Shown: positions 1-12,270, counted from the first letter of the stretch. The stretch: 64,000 nucleotides of DNA from Corynespora cassiicola (GCA_022059125.1 JAEUWY010000004.1:4278001-4342000), one strand, 5' to 3'. Notes: a model not told the origin generated them from the sequence alone. Translations and numbers: made by a program.

Positions 1-1423
1 CTCGCTTCCTTGCCACTGTGCAAAACACTGGCTCTCGTCAAGTACCTGCTCCCCAGCGCAAGTCCACCCCCATTTCGACCGAGAGGGCCACATTCACCAT
101 CAAGGTATGTATTCGTCCCAATTGGGTCCAGACGCGTCACTCACCGCTTTTTAGAATGGGCCAATCTTTTCCGGAAAGTCGTTTGGCGCCAAAGCCAACA
201 TCTCCGGTGAGGCCGTCTTCACCACCTCGCTCGTTGGATACCCCGAGTCTATGACCGATCCTTCCTACCGTGGTCAGATCCTCGTCTTCACCCAGCCCCT
301 AATTGGCAACTATGGTGTCCCTTCTGCGGCTCGGGACGAGCACGGCCTGCTCCGCTACTTTGAGTCCCCCTACATCCAGGCTGCCGGTATCGTCGTCCAG
401 GACTATGCCCTGAAGCACAGCCACTGGACTGCCGTCGAGAGTCTTGCCCAGTGGTGTGCCCGTGAGGGTGTTCCCGCCATTTCCGGTGTCGACACCCGTG
501 AGGTCGTCACCTACCTCCGTGAGCAGGGTTCTTCTCTGGCTCGCATCACCATCGGCGAGGAGTATGATGCCGACGAGGACGAGGCCTACATTGACCCCGA
601 GGCCATCAACCTTGTTCGCAGGGTCAGCACCAAGGCTCCCTTCCACGTGAGCTCCTCTCTCGGAGATATGCACGTTGCCTTGATCGACTGTGGTGTCAAG
701 GAGAACATTCTCCGCAGCCTCGTCTCCCGTGGTGCCAGCGTCACCTGCTTCCCCTTCGACTACCCCATCCACAAGGTCGCTCACCACTTCGATGGTGTCT
801 TCATCTCCAACGGACCCGGTGACCCGACTCACTGCACGTCCACCGTCTACAACCTCCGCAAGTTGTTCGAGAGCTCCCAGATCCCCGTCATGGGCATCTG
901 CATGGGTCACCAACTGATTGCCCTCGCCGCCGGTGCTAAGACCCTCAAGCTCAAGTACGGAAACCGTGCTCACAACATCCCTGCCCTCGACCTCACCACT
1001 GGCAAGTGCCACATCACCTCCCAGAACCACGGATACGCCGTCGACCCCACCACCCTCCCCTCGGAGTGGAGGGAGTACTTCACCAACCTCAACGACCAGT
1101 CCAATGAGGGTCTGATCCACGCCTCCCGCCCCATCTTCAGCGCCCAGTTCCACCCCGAGGCCAAGGGAGGCCCGCTTGACTCTGCCTACCTCTTCGACAA
1201 GTACGTCGAGAGCGTCAAGAAGTACAAGGACCACCAGGCCGTCTTCTCCGACAGGAACAACAAGCCCAGCCCGCTCCTGGTCGACCTGCTCAGCAAGGAG
1301 CGTGTCGGCGTCCACCCGGATGCTCCCGACTTTGAGGGTTATGCCCCTGGAAAGATTGAGCCCGAGGTCGTCGTCGACCACCAGGGCACCCCCGCGCCCC
1401 AGGTGATTGCGGCCGCTGCTTAA
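1..1423 (+). CDS. cpa1: Arginine-specific carbamoyl-phosphate synthase, small (glutaminase) subunit, 5'-partial
   Basis: Class I glutamine amidotransferase subunit that hydrolyses glutamine and channels ammonia to the large subunit to make carbamoyl phosphate for arginine synthesis, normally in mitochondria. Exons are 1-104 and 155-1423 with a 50-nt intron (GTATGT..TTAG). The start lies left of the window, so the targeting peptide is missing. The N-terminal small-subunit domain ([25 protein letters not shown]) is followed by the amidotransferase domain with nucleophile Cys in GICMGHQ (codon at 899-901), the SQNHGYAVD segment and catalytic His/Glu in FHPEAKGGP. Fungal pyrimidine CPSase is fused to aspartate transcarbamylase, so a free small subunit implies the arginine enzyme (Neurospora arg-2). 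Third positions are strongly C-biased, which suits high expression. The arginine attenuator peptide uORF known from this family would lie upstream and cannot be checked. Confidence 0.95.
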
Positions 1424-1998
1424 GGTGTCAATGTCCTTGTCTCGAGAGTTTGCATGGATAGCGTTTGGTCTGGGTAGTTTGGAGTTTTGCTTGTTTGCCT
1501 GCTTGGTCTTTTTTTTATGAATTCTTGCTGCCACTTTTCTCTAAATTGAAATATGGATGGAAAGGCAGAATGATTGGGCCGGCCTGAAATGGTTTGGATG
1601 GGAGGGTATGGGATGGGAGGGTATCGTTTGTTGCCTGCAAATAGTCGCCTGGTTCAATGGAATATCAATATCAACATGAAAATCACAAGAGCGCATCGTC
1701 TTTGCCATACATGGTGAGGACATGGTGAGGAAATGTTGTCATGTACATGTGTGTAGTAAGTGCATTTTCCAAGTATTTGTGGATCGCTCAAGTGGTATCT
1801 ACGCAGTGCGAGGCATACATGCCATGGGGTAAGCAAGGACCGCCGCGTACTCCAGGAGCCTGTATCTCGTTCCCATCCCTTCCCACCCCTTTCCATTCAT
1901 AGCCCGAGCCCCAACTCCGATCCAAAAATAACAAAACAATGAGAGTAAAAAAAAAGGGATAGGAATAGCACCCCCCCCCCCCCCCCCCCAAATCAACC
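1424..1998. other. Convergent 3' intergenic region
   Basis: Shared 3' region of the carbamoyl-phosphate synthase gene (+) and the MIT-like gene (-). It holds direct copies of a GGGATGGGAGGGTAT-like motif around 1599-1624 and an uninterrupted C tract near its right end. I see no gene. Confidence 0.7.
1971..1989. repeat. Poly-C tract (19 nt)
   Basis: Nineteen consecutive C on the + strand, equal to G19 on the transcribed strand of the MIT-like gene, starting 9 nt after its stop codon (1999-2001). Confidence 0.95.
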
Positions 1999-3915
1999 CT
2001 ACGCCTTCCCAAACCCCGCCTCCTCCTCCACCCCGATCCCAATCCCCCCCTCCGCCTCTCCCTCTCCGTCCCCCTCCTCCCTCCCCGTGCCCTCCCCACT
2101 CTCCGCGCTCTCCCTCGCCCTCGCCTGCCCTGCCTTGAGCTCAGCGACACGCCTCTCCCTCCGCTCCTGCTCCTTCTTGCGCGCCCCGGCCTTGAGCTTC
2201 TCCCACTGCTCGCGGTATCTGCCGATGACCTGGGAGTTCTTTTCGTTTTGCTTTGCGAGCTGGTCGGCCGTGGTGTTTGCGTGGTCGAGCTTTGCGGTAG
2301 CGTCGGCGAGGAGGGCTTCGAGGGCGGCTATGCGCTGGGTCGAGGGGTCTGGGGACTGAGGGGACTGCGGCTGTTGCTGTTGCTGGTCGGGCGTCGCTGG
2401 AGTGCCAGCCGCGGAGATAGACGCCACCGCGGGGGCGGGCACTGCGGCAGCAGCCATGGCGGCGGGGTGCTGGGACGCGAGGGCGTGGGCGAGGGCCGCG
2501 GGATCGCTGGCGGGACGGCCGCCGTTGCGCGCGCGGAACGACTGCGCGAGGGCATTGTACGAGGCCTGCGAGTTGGACTCCCACATGGAGAGGCGCTTGG
2601 CCTGCTTATCGACCAGCTGCTTCAGGGTCTCGATCTCAAGGTCGTACTCCTCCATGGTCTTGAGGCCTGCGCCGCGGCCTGCGGCGATGGTGCGCGCGTT
2701 GGCCACGGCGCCCGAGGGGGACGTGGCCGACTTGCCCTGGGAGCGTGGGCGGCGGGGCACCGTGGGGGAGGGGGGCCCAACGGATTCGCGGGCGTCGACG
2801 AATTCTTCGTGCGAGGAGGATTTGAGGCCTTCGCTGGAGCCTTCGTCGATGGAGGAGAGGTGGGGGTTCTGCGCGGCGTGGTGGTGCGCTTGGGGGTCGC
2901 GGACTATGCTGGCGTACGAGACGGTGCCGCCGGACGTGGGCACAAGGTAGAAGGACTCATTGTTAGCAAAAGGGCCCAAGGGTGCAGCACCGTCTTCGCG
3001 CAGGGCGCGCAAAGCTGGCTTGCTGATTAGAGAGCTGAGGTCTGGCTCGGAAGATTTGATGGTGCGAGAGGCGGAGGGGGACTCATTTCGAGGCTTCTTT
3101 GCCTTGTCCTTGGTCGGTGAGGACGGCTCGTCGGGCGTGGGGGGAGCAGGACTGAGGGGCAGAGAAGTGAAGGCTAGCGGGGCTGAGATGGCGGATATGA
3201 TGCCCCCGAAGGTGGTGTAGAAACGCTGGAAACTGTCATCTGTCGGGGAAGAAGGCGCTGCACGAGCCGGGGCATCATTGGTGTCCTGGGCGGCCGACTC
3301 CCTCTGTCTGCTTGCTTCTGCCTTGCGCGACTGGCGCTCGAGCAGATCGCGCACGGGGGTCGCGGGCTGCTCGTTTCGTGTTGCCAGAGCATTTGCGACC
3401 GAGACAGGAGTGGTGGTGGGCGTGCTGCGGCGTGCGCCCGGTATTCCACGCTTCTCGGCGAGATTGCTTGCTATGGACGACTGCGGGAGACGGCGGTGAG
3501 ACGGAGCGCGCGTGGGAGAGGAGGTCGAGGGCGACGAAGTGCGGGCAGCCGAACCCTTTGTCGGAGGAGGCGACGTCGGCTGGTCTACAGGAGGAGCTTC
3601 AGCGTCTTTGGTCCTGTCCCGGTCCTTCTGGCGCGGCTTGTTCTTGGGCGTCTCTTTGATCAGACGGGCGAGCTTGTTGTGGTGGTCCTGCAGGAGGCCG
3701 AGGATGCGCAGGGCCTGGCAGGTAGGTTAGAGCATGAAACAAGACGGCGCGGGGGCACACTGCACCTCTGAGTTGGTCGTCTCGTGGGCGGCGTCGTGGA
3801 AGGCCTGGGCGGCCAGTTCGTGCTCGTGCCCCGCGGTCGCGATGCTGTGCCCGTAGGTTGCGTTTGCGGCGTTGCGGACATGCTCGTGGGCCTCGGTGAG
3901 CTTTGCAGACTCCAT
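1999..3915 (-). CDS. MIT-like / coiled-coil protein, possibly Atg38/NRBF2-like
   Basis: Two exons, 3915-3766 and 3714-1999, joined over a 51-nt intron (GTGCAG..CCAG), give 621 residues. Residues 1-75 look like a three-helix MIT-type bundle (KLTEAHEHVRNAANATYGH, then ALRILGLLQDHHNKLARLIK across the splice). A low-complexity Ser/Pro-rich middle contains a short ordered segment with NESFYLVPTSGG. Two coiled coils follow, one starting MEEYDLEIETLKQLVDKQ and one IAALEALLADATAKLDHA. The C-terminus is Lys/Arg then Glu/Gly-rich. An N-terminal MIT domain with a later coiled coil is the layout of Atg38/NRBF2, the autophagy PI3-kinase subunit, but I recognise no diagnostic motif and that assignment is inference. 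It is divergent from the GRAM-VASt gene. Confidence 0.75.
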
Positions 3916-4700
3916 GGCGGGGGAGGCGGAGGCGGAGGCGGAGGCGGAAGCAGCAGCGACAGTGTGCAGCGCGGCCGAAGGGTGGTGCTGGTAGGGCGTC
4001 TGCTATGTGAGTGTGTACAGTATAGCTGGTAGGGCAGCAGGTGTGCGTGACTGGGTGACTTGTGAGCAGCCAGGCCAGGCCAGGCCAGGTGCAGTGCGGG
4101 CGGGCAGGCGATGACGGCTCCGGGCGGCGTTCACGGCGCTAGGCTGGGCCAGGGATGGGCTCCCTGCGACGATCAGCTGTGGCGGACAACCCCCAGCGGA
4201 ACGCGACCCTGAAGGCGTGCCCTGTACTGCTACGCTCAGCAAGGCCAGGACACGAGGCTGAGGTTTCATGGCCGGGTTGTGGTGGCCTTGCGTCGTGCAT
4301 CCTCGCGCCCACTGCTCGCCGTGATCCCCGACGCCCGCCTGCGCTGCACTGCGCACGCCGCTCCGCCTGCGCCTTGCCCCCTCCTTTTCTTTTCGCTCCT
4401 CTGCCATGATCCCCCTCGCACCGCGGCCTTGCTGAGCTGCCTATACCTGCTGCCTCCCGCCGCCACCCCTCGCCCGCGACGTAATCAGCCGTCACAACCA
4501 CCACCACCACTCCTACTGCTCCCACCACTCCCACCGCTCCCACCGCCGCCGCCAACACCTCGCCTGCTCCCCCCTCCGCAAACCACCCTCTGCGCGCGCC
4601 GGCCGCACCGCCATGCACCACTGAACACGGCCGTTTCCCCAAGAAACATACCAAGCCATTAAACCTCCGAGCGCACACACGAACAATTGGCCCAGGCACC
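3916..4700. other. Divergent promoter region (MIT-like gene / GRAM-VASt gene)
   Basis: About 785 bp between two divergent starts. Besides the GGAGGC repeat it has a short CCAGG tandem (about 4071-4088) and long pyrimidine-rich stretches (about 4370-4570) typical of fungal leaders upstream of the + strand gene. Open frames here are low-complexity and I do not accept them as genes. Confidence 0.6.
3921..3951. repeat. (GGAGGC)n hexanucleotide repeat
   Basis: About five tandem GGAGGC units directly upstream of the ATG (3915-3913) of the MIT-like gene, so they lie in its 5' leader (CCTCCG/GCCTCC on the transcribed strand). Confidence 0.85.
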
Positions 4701-7700
4701 ATGGCGGCCGTTGACCAGCGCGCCCGCAGCACCACGCCGTCGCGCGGCCAAAAGACCAGCAGAGACAACTCGCTGGCCGCGCCCGCCAACAGCACCACGT
4801 CCAAGGGCGGCATCAGCTCGTCCACCACGTCAATTGCCAGCAGCGACGGCCACGGCGACGGCCTGCAGTCGGCTGGCGATGGCACCCTCGACAAGTTCAA
4901 GAGCCGTACGTCAGACGACGGCAACAGCGAGACGTCGTCGCACCGTCGCAAAATGACCAGGCTGTTCAAGGGCCGCCGCCGGAGGAAGTCTACCGCGCCC
5001 GACGACCTCTCTCAAGGAGATGCCAACGAAGACGTACCGCCACTGCCAGACTCCAAACCGCAGAGTGTGCAGAATGTGGACCCGCCGTTTCAGAGCGACG
5101 AGTCGCTTGGCCTGCACAAGAGCGTCGCGAGCAGCCTGTTGACCGAGGACTCGGATGCAGATGCGTGAGTGCTCTTTTTCATTCCCTCTGGATCCCGGCT
5201 TTCTTTTCCTTTTTCCCCTTCGTCTTATGTTAGAACTTATTAATAGCTGCGGCATGCCCGTCGTATTGGCGTATCGTCGTACGCCCGCGACGTATCCCGG
5301 GGGCCGAGCCACAGCTGGGTGGCTCTGGCGACCTGAGCTTGGACACCATGCCCACCCTGCCCACCGTAGCCCACACCAGTTCTGGCCCGACCTCTGGTCC
5401 CCTTCCCCACCGTACATGACCGCATTCATCTGTCTGTCTTCTAGTGCACACTGTCGCTCTCGCCCGTCCCCTATGTTTCCTCTTACTTGTGATACCCTCG
5501 CTCGCCTTCTTCCTTTGTTATAGCATACACAGCCTGCGGCTTGCGTGTCCGTCTCACCGCTAACCGCCCGCCAGCTCTCCAGTGCGCCCCAGAATCTCTC
5601 CACACCATTCACACTCGGGCTACCTGACTCTGTCCTCTCCGCTCATCGCCTCCGAGACGGTCGACAGCGTCTCCCAATCCGACGCCACCCTCGTTGATTC
5701 GACTACGCCCGCCCCCGCCGACGAGCCGCTTACTCCACGTCACGCCAAAACCATCGACATCAACGCAGCCAACAAGAGGGGAGCCTCGCCCGTGGGAAAG
5801 CTCAAGGAGGCTTTTGCACCGACGCGCAGGTCCACGTCGCCCAACAACAATAACACCAATAGTACCAACGGGAACAAGCTGCAGACGCTGTTTGGAGGGA
5901 AACAACGCCCTACCAAAGTATTGGAGGATCCTACGCCGCTGCAGGCATCTCCGCCGCAAATACACGTCTCCGACGAGACCCAATCCACCCCAGACCTGCC
6001 CTCTCAGGTGCCCAGACGCATCGTAACCCAGATTCCTGCTACGCCGCCGAATGTGGTCGATGCGCCTACCACCTTTGTGACCCCGCCCACACCTACGGAC
6101 ACGAGGAGCCCAGCCTCGCCTACCGGATCCACCGCCAGCTCGAAGTCAGGTGCGAAACACGCCTCGTCGCAATCGAATCCCAACGTCGTTGTATCCCCTT
6201 CGGGGAACATGATATCGCACCGCCGCGTGCGCTCAGCTACAAATCCGCCCAGCAAACTTTCCAATTCCATCACAGCGCCCCTCACGCCTACCATCGAGGA
6301 AGCCAAAACCCCGGGCGGAACTGCTGTGCCCCCTCAGTCGCCTAGCGGTTTCTTTTCTTCAGTCTTCTCCGCCGCCCAGAACGCCGCCAATTCCTTGAGC
6401 ACAACTATCGCTAACACAACCACCATCAATAAGAACAAGCCGGGCGTCCAGCAAAAGGAAGAAGACAAGAAGACCACTGACGTCGGTGGCGAAGAAGTCA
6501 TTGGCCCAGACAACGCCCAGGCAGACGAGGCCGCAGGGTCTGAAAAGCGCCGACTGGCAGTAGAGACGCTTGGTTCTGGTAACTTGAGTTTGGCCCAGCT
6601 TGGTATTACAGAGAGCAGCGATCCTAGCCCCATGTCTTCGGCCACAAACTTGGCAATGAAGGGAGACGAAGCTTCTGCAAAGGCAGAGGACATGGCTGCC
6701 GCACAGGCCGTGTCTGCGGCATACGCCGCCGAGAAGCCTGCCACCTTCAATGAACGTCCTCGCTCGCTCGCTTCAGGGGCAGCATCACCTCCGCGAGTGT
6801 CCGAGATCACGGATTCACCAGCATCGGCGTCGATTCAACGGCAGGGTAGCATTCGAAGTCGCATCAGCGGTGGCAGGAAGAGACGGCATAGGGGCAGCTC
6901 CGCCACCACTGGGAACACAATTGCCGCTGCGATCGGCGCCAGCACGTCGACTCTGGCGCCCCAGGCCGCCATGAACGGCCAGCGTCTGAACGGGACTGGG
7001 TTTGCGGTTGCAGCACCAAAGCGTAATAGAGACTTCCATAATCTCTTCAAGAGCGTTCCCGAGGACGACTACCTGATTGAGGACTATAGCGCAGCCCTCC
7101 AAAAGGAAATCTTGCTCCAGGGGCGTCTCTACGTCTCCGAAGGGCATCTCTGCTTCTCTAGCAACATCCTTGGTTGGGTCACAAACTTGGTGATTAGCTT
7201 TGATGAGGTCGTGTCGGTTGAGAAGAAGTCCACTGCCGTACTGTTCCCGAACGCCATTGTCATCCAGACCCTGCACGCCCGAAACGTCTTTGCCTCGTTC
7301 CTCGCTCGAGATTCCACCTACGATTTGATCATTGGCATTTGGAAGATTTCCCATCCCAACTTGAAGTCATCCTTGAATGGCGTAACGCTTGATGGCTCAG
7401 GAACCGGCGACAAGACCGAAAAGGCCGAGTCGATCGGTAGTGACGACGGTGGTTCTATTCAAGATTCAGAGGATGAGGTCTACGACGAGGATGCCGAGGA
7501 AGACGATGGAATTGGCAGCTTTACGGAAGCAGGCGAAGGCAGCGTGGCCGACAGCGACCATGGCTCTGTGACCGCCGAGACACGAAAAGCTAGCGCTGCC
7601 GTAGCACAAGCAGTGGGCGGCGGCTCTACCAAACTCAGCGAGAGCGCCGAAGCTGCGCTGAGCAATGCTGTTCCGTCACAGGACTTCCCTGGTGCATCCT

Positions 7701-8873
7701 CCCACGGACCTACGGATTGCGGTGATGCCGCCCAACACTACGACAAGCTCCTCATCGACACTACCATCCCTGCGCCGCTGGGCAAGATCTACAGTATGAT
7801 GTTTGGACCAGCATCTGGCGAGTTTATGCGCAAATGGCTCGTTGAGGACCAAAAGTCAACAGATCTTCAGATGGAGGACGACAAGAAGGGCCTGGGAGAG
7901 GACAAAAAGACGTTCAACTATTCTTACATTAAGCCTCTGCCTGGATCTATTGGGCCTAGGCAGACAAAATGTAACATCGCCATGACCTTGGAGCAATTCG
8001 ACCTCGAAAAGGCGGTCACCGTGCTCTGCAGCACAGGAACTCCCGACGTTCCCAGCGGCAGCATCTTCCTGACAAAGACGAGATACTGTCTCATGTGGGG
8101 TCCGAACAATAGTACACGACTTATCATGACTTTTACGGTCGAATGGAGTGGCAAGAGTTGGCTTAAGGGTGAGTCGTTTCTGACGGAATTCACGTTGCAA
8201 TATCTAACAAAAAGCAGGGCCCATTGAAAAGGGCGCAAACGATGGCCAGATGACTTATGCCACGTCGCTCACATCTGCTCTGCGGGCCGCCGTGAGTTCC
8301 AAGACTGGTCCTGCAAAAGTTGGCAAGGGCGGAAAGCTCAAGAAACGGTCCAAAGCCCAAGCTGCCGACGAAACAGCCGCAGTTGCAGCGACAGACTCGC
8401 CTTTGGCCTCACAATCGAAGGCAAATGACTGGGGAGTTCTCGAGCCTATCCGCGGCCTCCTTGGACCTGTGGCCGACATTATCGATCCATTATTCACCAC
8501 ACAGGGTCTCACTATCCTTTTGTTCGTTTTGTTGATATACAGCTGGTTCTTCCGCGGACCTGCTCCAGGCCTCACTTCATCACCACTTTCTCCTGCCCAG
8601 CGCCAGCTTGCCTACGAGGAGATCTGGCGGTCAGAAGAATCCGAACTGTGGAAGTGGCTCGAGGAGCGTGTAGCTCTAGACCGCGTACATTCTTCAGTTT
8701 CCGGTTCGCGGTCGAGTCGCGGATACGATTATCAGGTCCGCCTCAGCAAGGAGAGTAAGTCGATGAAGGAGCGCGAAATCGACGAGGCAATTCGTATGAC
8801 CGAAGAGCACCTGCGCGCCCTCAAGGGTGCCGTCACGCGCGAGAAGGAGACCGCCAGCAAGCCCTCGTCCTAA
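4701..8873 (+). CDS. GRAM-VASt-TM protein, membrane-anchored sterol-transfer family (Ysp2/Lam-like)
   Basis: Three exons, 4701-5164, 5575-8168 and 8218-8873, give 1237 residues. The first intron is long (410 nt) and the second is 49 nt. A disordered Ser/Thr/Pro-rich N-terminal half with a basic patch (LFKGRRRRKS) precedes a GRAM domain at about 641-750 (FHNLFKSVPEDDYLIEDY, GRLYVSEGHLCFSS, NLVISFDEVVSVEKK). After an acidic linker comes a single VASt domain starting near residue 870 (DKLLIDTTIPAPLGKIYSMM) and one transmembrane helix at about 1113-1130 (LTILLFVLLIYSWFF). This order defines the LAM/GRAMD1 family, ER-anchored proteins at membrane contact sites that move sterol from plasma membrane to ER. 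Yeast Ysp2 and Lam4 have two VASt domains, Lam5/Lam6 one. Sterol binding is inferred from family. Confidence 0.9.
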
Positions 8874-9771
8874 AACACACTGTATATTTTTTTTCCAAAA
8901 TTTGTGAATACTCCGGGTTTTTGCTCGATGGATGATGCCCGGAATCATATACGGCTCATTATTACATGCGGCATCCCACCAGTCCTCAAAGTAGCTTCTG
9001 AACAGAGCGCACTTCAGGGCAAGTCTACACCCCCACACTCATACTTGTATAGATACTCATGGTCTTGTTTGTCTTTTGGTCCTTTTTTACAATCATGGCA
9101 TGGCGAAGGAGTATTTTTGTTTTCTATGTGGATCCTTTCTAGCCCTAGCATTCTGGGCGATCCTTTGTCGTCATCATCATCATCACTGCTCGGCAGCGCG
9201 CCGCTTTCCTTGGTATCATATGGGTTGGGTTTCTTTGCGTTGGAGTAGGGTGGGAGAAGTTGGAGTGGAGAGGGGTGTAGATGCAGGGTCTGGGAATACC
9301 GGCCTGCCTGTGTGTAGAATTGATTTACTTTGTCCATATGAATTGTTGTTCCTGTGAGTGAGCGCTGTGGTGTACCTTGCCTATGATGAATGAGCTTTGC
9401 GGGTAGGAGAAGCGGCGCAGTTTGTGAGATTGTAGTCCATATGATGACTGTCGCCATTTCGCCATTTCACCATCTAGCCATCCAGTCATTGCAAGTCAAA
9501 GTCCCTATTGCGGTGTGGAGATGTGCCTCTAAAATACCCCAGCCCTCATCCCTCACATATCACTCAGCTGGGCTAGGTACACCGATACAGCTAGCAGCAC
9601 ATCACCGCAGAGCACACATAATATGTATGTATACACACTGAAGCACCAACCACACCAATAGAAGAACCACAGCAAGACCAAATAAGCAGAGACAAACTTT
9701 CAACCAATTTCAATCAATCAAGCCGCTTGTCCACTGGAGCAAGGCAGGTATCATAAACGCCCCCAATGCAG

Positions 9772-9794
9772 GCAAGCAAGCAAGCAAGCAAGCA
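9772..9794. repeat. (GCAA)n microsatellite
   Basis: About six tandem GCAA units. Confidence 0.9.
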
Positions 9795-9838
9795 GTCAGT
9801 CCGTCCAGTCCGTCCACTCCCATCGCCTGCCATAGCAT

Positions 9839-9866
9839 CCCAAACCCAAACCCAAACCCAAACCCA
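9839..9866. repeat. (CCCAAA)n repeat
   Basis: Four to five tandem CCCAAA units. This is not the CCCTAA telomere repeat of filamentous fungi and sits between housekeeping genes, so I treat it as a simple repeat. Confidence 0.85.
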
Positions 9867-10293
9867 GCAAATCGAAATCAACCCTTTTGTAAAAGTGGAG
9901 GGGAAAAAAAAAGGCTTTTAGTGTACATGTGTGCAAAAGGAAAGGCTTGCTTCCCTTTCCACCCACCCACATCTTCCACCGGGCCCAACTGTTGACATGT
10001 GCATATCTGAGAGGCGCGGAGATGTAGGGGAGGAGGGATGCATTGTATGCGTGGAAAACAGGGTAGTCTTGCGCTCTGAAGGTGGGGGGGTAAATCAGGG
10101 CAGCGCAAGAGCAAGAGAAATCAAATCCCCAACATCGAACGAGAGCTCCGCCGAGCAAGCTAGAGTATAAAGAAAGGTGAGGGATGGAGCCAGCAAGTGG
10201 TAATGTCGGGTTCGCAACTCCAAACCACCAGGATGCTCTCGAGCCCGCCCATCTCGCAAAACCTTGAAGTCAAAGCCTCAAAGCTTCAAACTT

Positions 10294-12270
10294 TTAACCC
10301 CTCCAATGTCCCCTTCCTCCCCTTCCTCCTCGGCCGCGATATCCTCCCCTACCTCCCCTAAACCCACCCCGTTCCGCTGCCCAAGGTCCATGATCAAACC
10401 CAGCATCCACAACCCTATCCTGCTCATCAAAGCTATAGCGCATGAGCTGGTCCGCCCTCCCACCAGCGCCACGGCCCCGAACTCGCGCCTCGGGAGCCCA
10501 GTCGCGCGCGGTCGCCGCATCCATGTTGCTCTTGCGCGCCTCGATGCGCTCCTGAGAGACGGGCTTGTAGTAGATCTTGGGTTTGGTATTGGTGGAGAGG
10601 AAGAGCTCGTCGATCTTTGCGAAGGCGGCTGTAGCTGTGTCCTTTGCTGCGGTGTCGGGAGGCGGGGCTTGTTGGTGGGGAGGACGGCGCTGCTCGACGT
10701 CGGACCGGGGGCCGCGGGGAGCATTGAAGGGAGCGTTGCTGGCACCGCTGGCATATGCAGGAGGGTTGGCACCGACTTCCTGGAAGACTGCTTCAATGGC
10801 ACCACTGCCGTCCTGCGCGTCCTGATACACGACCTCGAAGCGCTTGGTAGAGCGGCCGGGGCGTCCAGAACCTCCTGCCGCGTCCTCCTCCTCTTGGATC
10901 CAGTTCAGAACCTGATCTTCGGGGACAAAGTCAGCCCAAAGCGCTTTGCGATTGCCCTCTGGGGGCCAAACAGTGCCGTGGAGCGAGGTGCGGGCACGGG
11001 AGGCGGCGGCCGTGTTGGCAAAGAGAACTAGGGCATGGGTACGCATCCAGTCAAGGAAGAGATTCTTGACGATGCCTTCGTCAGGGCCGCCGGATGGGGG
11101 CGATGCTATGGAGACGAGGTGCTTGCGGAGAGTATCGGGACGCAGCGGACGCATAAAGTCGCGGATATAGATAGCGGGCGTTGCAACATGCATGGCGGGA
11201 GCGATGGGACGATCATCGGGCAATGCATCGCTGGAAGCCTCTGGAGCGTCGGTGTTGAAGAGTTCCTTGAAGCCGCGGGCCTTTTCTTTCTTCGGGGAGC
11301 GCTTGGTCTCTGGAAGCGGTGACTCAGATCTACGGTTGCCTGTTTCCTCCGCTTTCTCTTTGCCCTTATCGACGCCGTTGGCACCACCGTCGTGGGACTC
11401 TTCAGTCTGCTCCATGACCACATCCGCGTCTTCCTTCAAGTGCATCTCTGGGGCAGGCTCGGGACTAAGTCGCTGCCTCTTGGTAACATCCTGTGTGGAG
11501 AGATCGGGGGACACGCTCCTCCTTTTGCGCTTCTTCTTGTCTAGCTCCCGCTCTTCCGAGTTTAAGCGCGAAGCCTCGGCGGTGGTTGTAGTCGACTGCT
11601 CAGGAATCGGCGCAAGCTCGGGTTTCTCGACAGAAGGCTTCTCGTTCGGGTCTGGAGAGGGCGTATTGTCCTCCATGGCCACATCAGACTGGGATTCACC
11701 TTGCTGAGGGTTGGTTTGCGCGTGCGCGTCAGTAGGCGCATCGGCAGACTCGGGTTCTTGAGGCGGAACATGTTTCTCAGCAGCGGGCGGAGAGGGCGCG
11801 CGCTGAGGTTCAGGCTGCGGAGTATTTGCTTCAACTTGCATAGCGTCCACTTCTTGTTCCTGATCGGCGGGTTGCACCGTGGCCGGGGGAGAAGCTGGAG
11901 GCGGGGAAGGCTCTTGCGCCGGGGTTGGTTCCGAGGCAGCGGCAGGCGGAGTAGGTTCTGAGGCGGCGACAGCAGGCGTCTCTGCGGTTCTGTCAGTTGC
12001 GCTTTAAACACGTCACCATGGGAGACTCATACCCTCTGTTGGCACATCTGTCGGCGCGTCGTTGGCTACTTCGGCCTCCTCGTCCTTGTCGCCATCAGGC
12101 TGGGCCTCTGGGGCTGGCTCTTCGGCTTCTTCAGATTCATTGTTGGCAATGTCCCATGCCTCTAGCTTCTCGATTATCTGTGCCTTTCGCGTGAGCCCCG
12201 TCGAAGGAATACTGCGCTCCTTTAACGTCTCGCGGAGTTTCGCTACCGTCTGCTTGCTGTAGTCTGCCAT
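10294..12270 (-). CDS. Acinus-like SAP-domain protein with RSB motif (ASAP/PSAP complex)
   Basis: Exons 12270-12033 and 11981-10294 (51-nt intron, GTATGAG..CCGCAG) give 641 residues. Residues 3-38 are a SAP DNA/chromatin-binding domain (SKQTVAKLRETLKERSIPSTG). A long Pro/Glu-rich disordered region with basic nuclear-localisation-like clusters (KKKRKRRS, KRSPKKEK) leads to an RRM-like fold at about 348-440 (AIYIRDFMRPLRPDTLRKHL, ALVLFANTAAASRA). The RSB motif at about 536-560 (IDELFLSTNTKPKIYYKPVS) resembles the acinus LDDLF..IYWLPL segment that binds RNPS1 and SAP18. The C-terminus is an RGG/GRG-rich tail. Together this is the acinus architecture, a splicing- and exon-junction-linked nuclear factor. 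The acceptor was chosen because it alone keeps the frame open. Confidence 0.85.

Larger units (their letters stand above)
8874..10293. other. Long convergent intergenic region
   Basis: 1.4 kb between the 3' ends of the GRAM-VASt gene (+) and the Acinus-like gene (-). It contains a CAT/ATC triplet run near 9170, a GCAA tetranucleotide repeat and a CCCAAA repeat. No ORF has coding character and I see no RNA gene. Confidence 0.6.

Noticed and set aside
299..1534. 411-codon antisense frame opposite the carbamoyl-phosphate synthase gene
   Set aside because: It is the mirror of strongly C-ending codons in a highly expressed gene. Its Val/Gly/Asp-rich product has no domain.
2248..3030. 260-codon + strand frame over the MIT-like gene
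   Set aside because: Opposite the disordered, GC-rich part of a well-supported gene; Gly/Arg-rich low complexity.
5165..5574. Box C/D snoRNA inside the long intron
   Set aside because: I found no RTGATGA/CTGA pair with flanking complementarity.
9839..9866. CCCAAA repeat as an interstitial telomere
   Set aside because: Filamentous-fungal telomeres are CCCTAA; the tract is short and flanked by housekeeping genes.
10264..11031. 255-codon + strand frame over the Acinus-like gene
   Set aside because: Antisense to the RRM-like and RGG regions of a recognised protein; no domain of its own.
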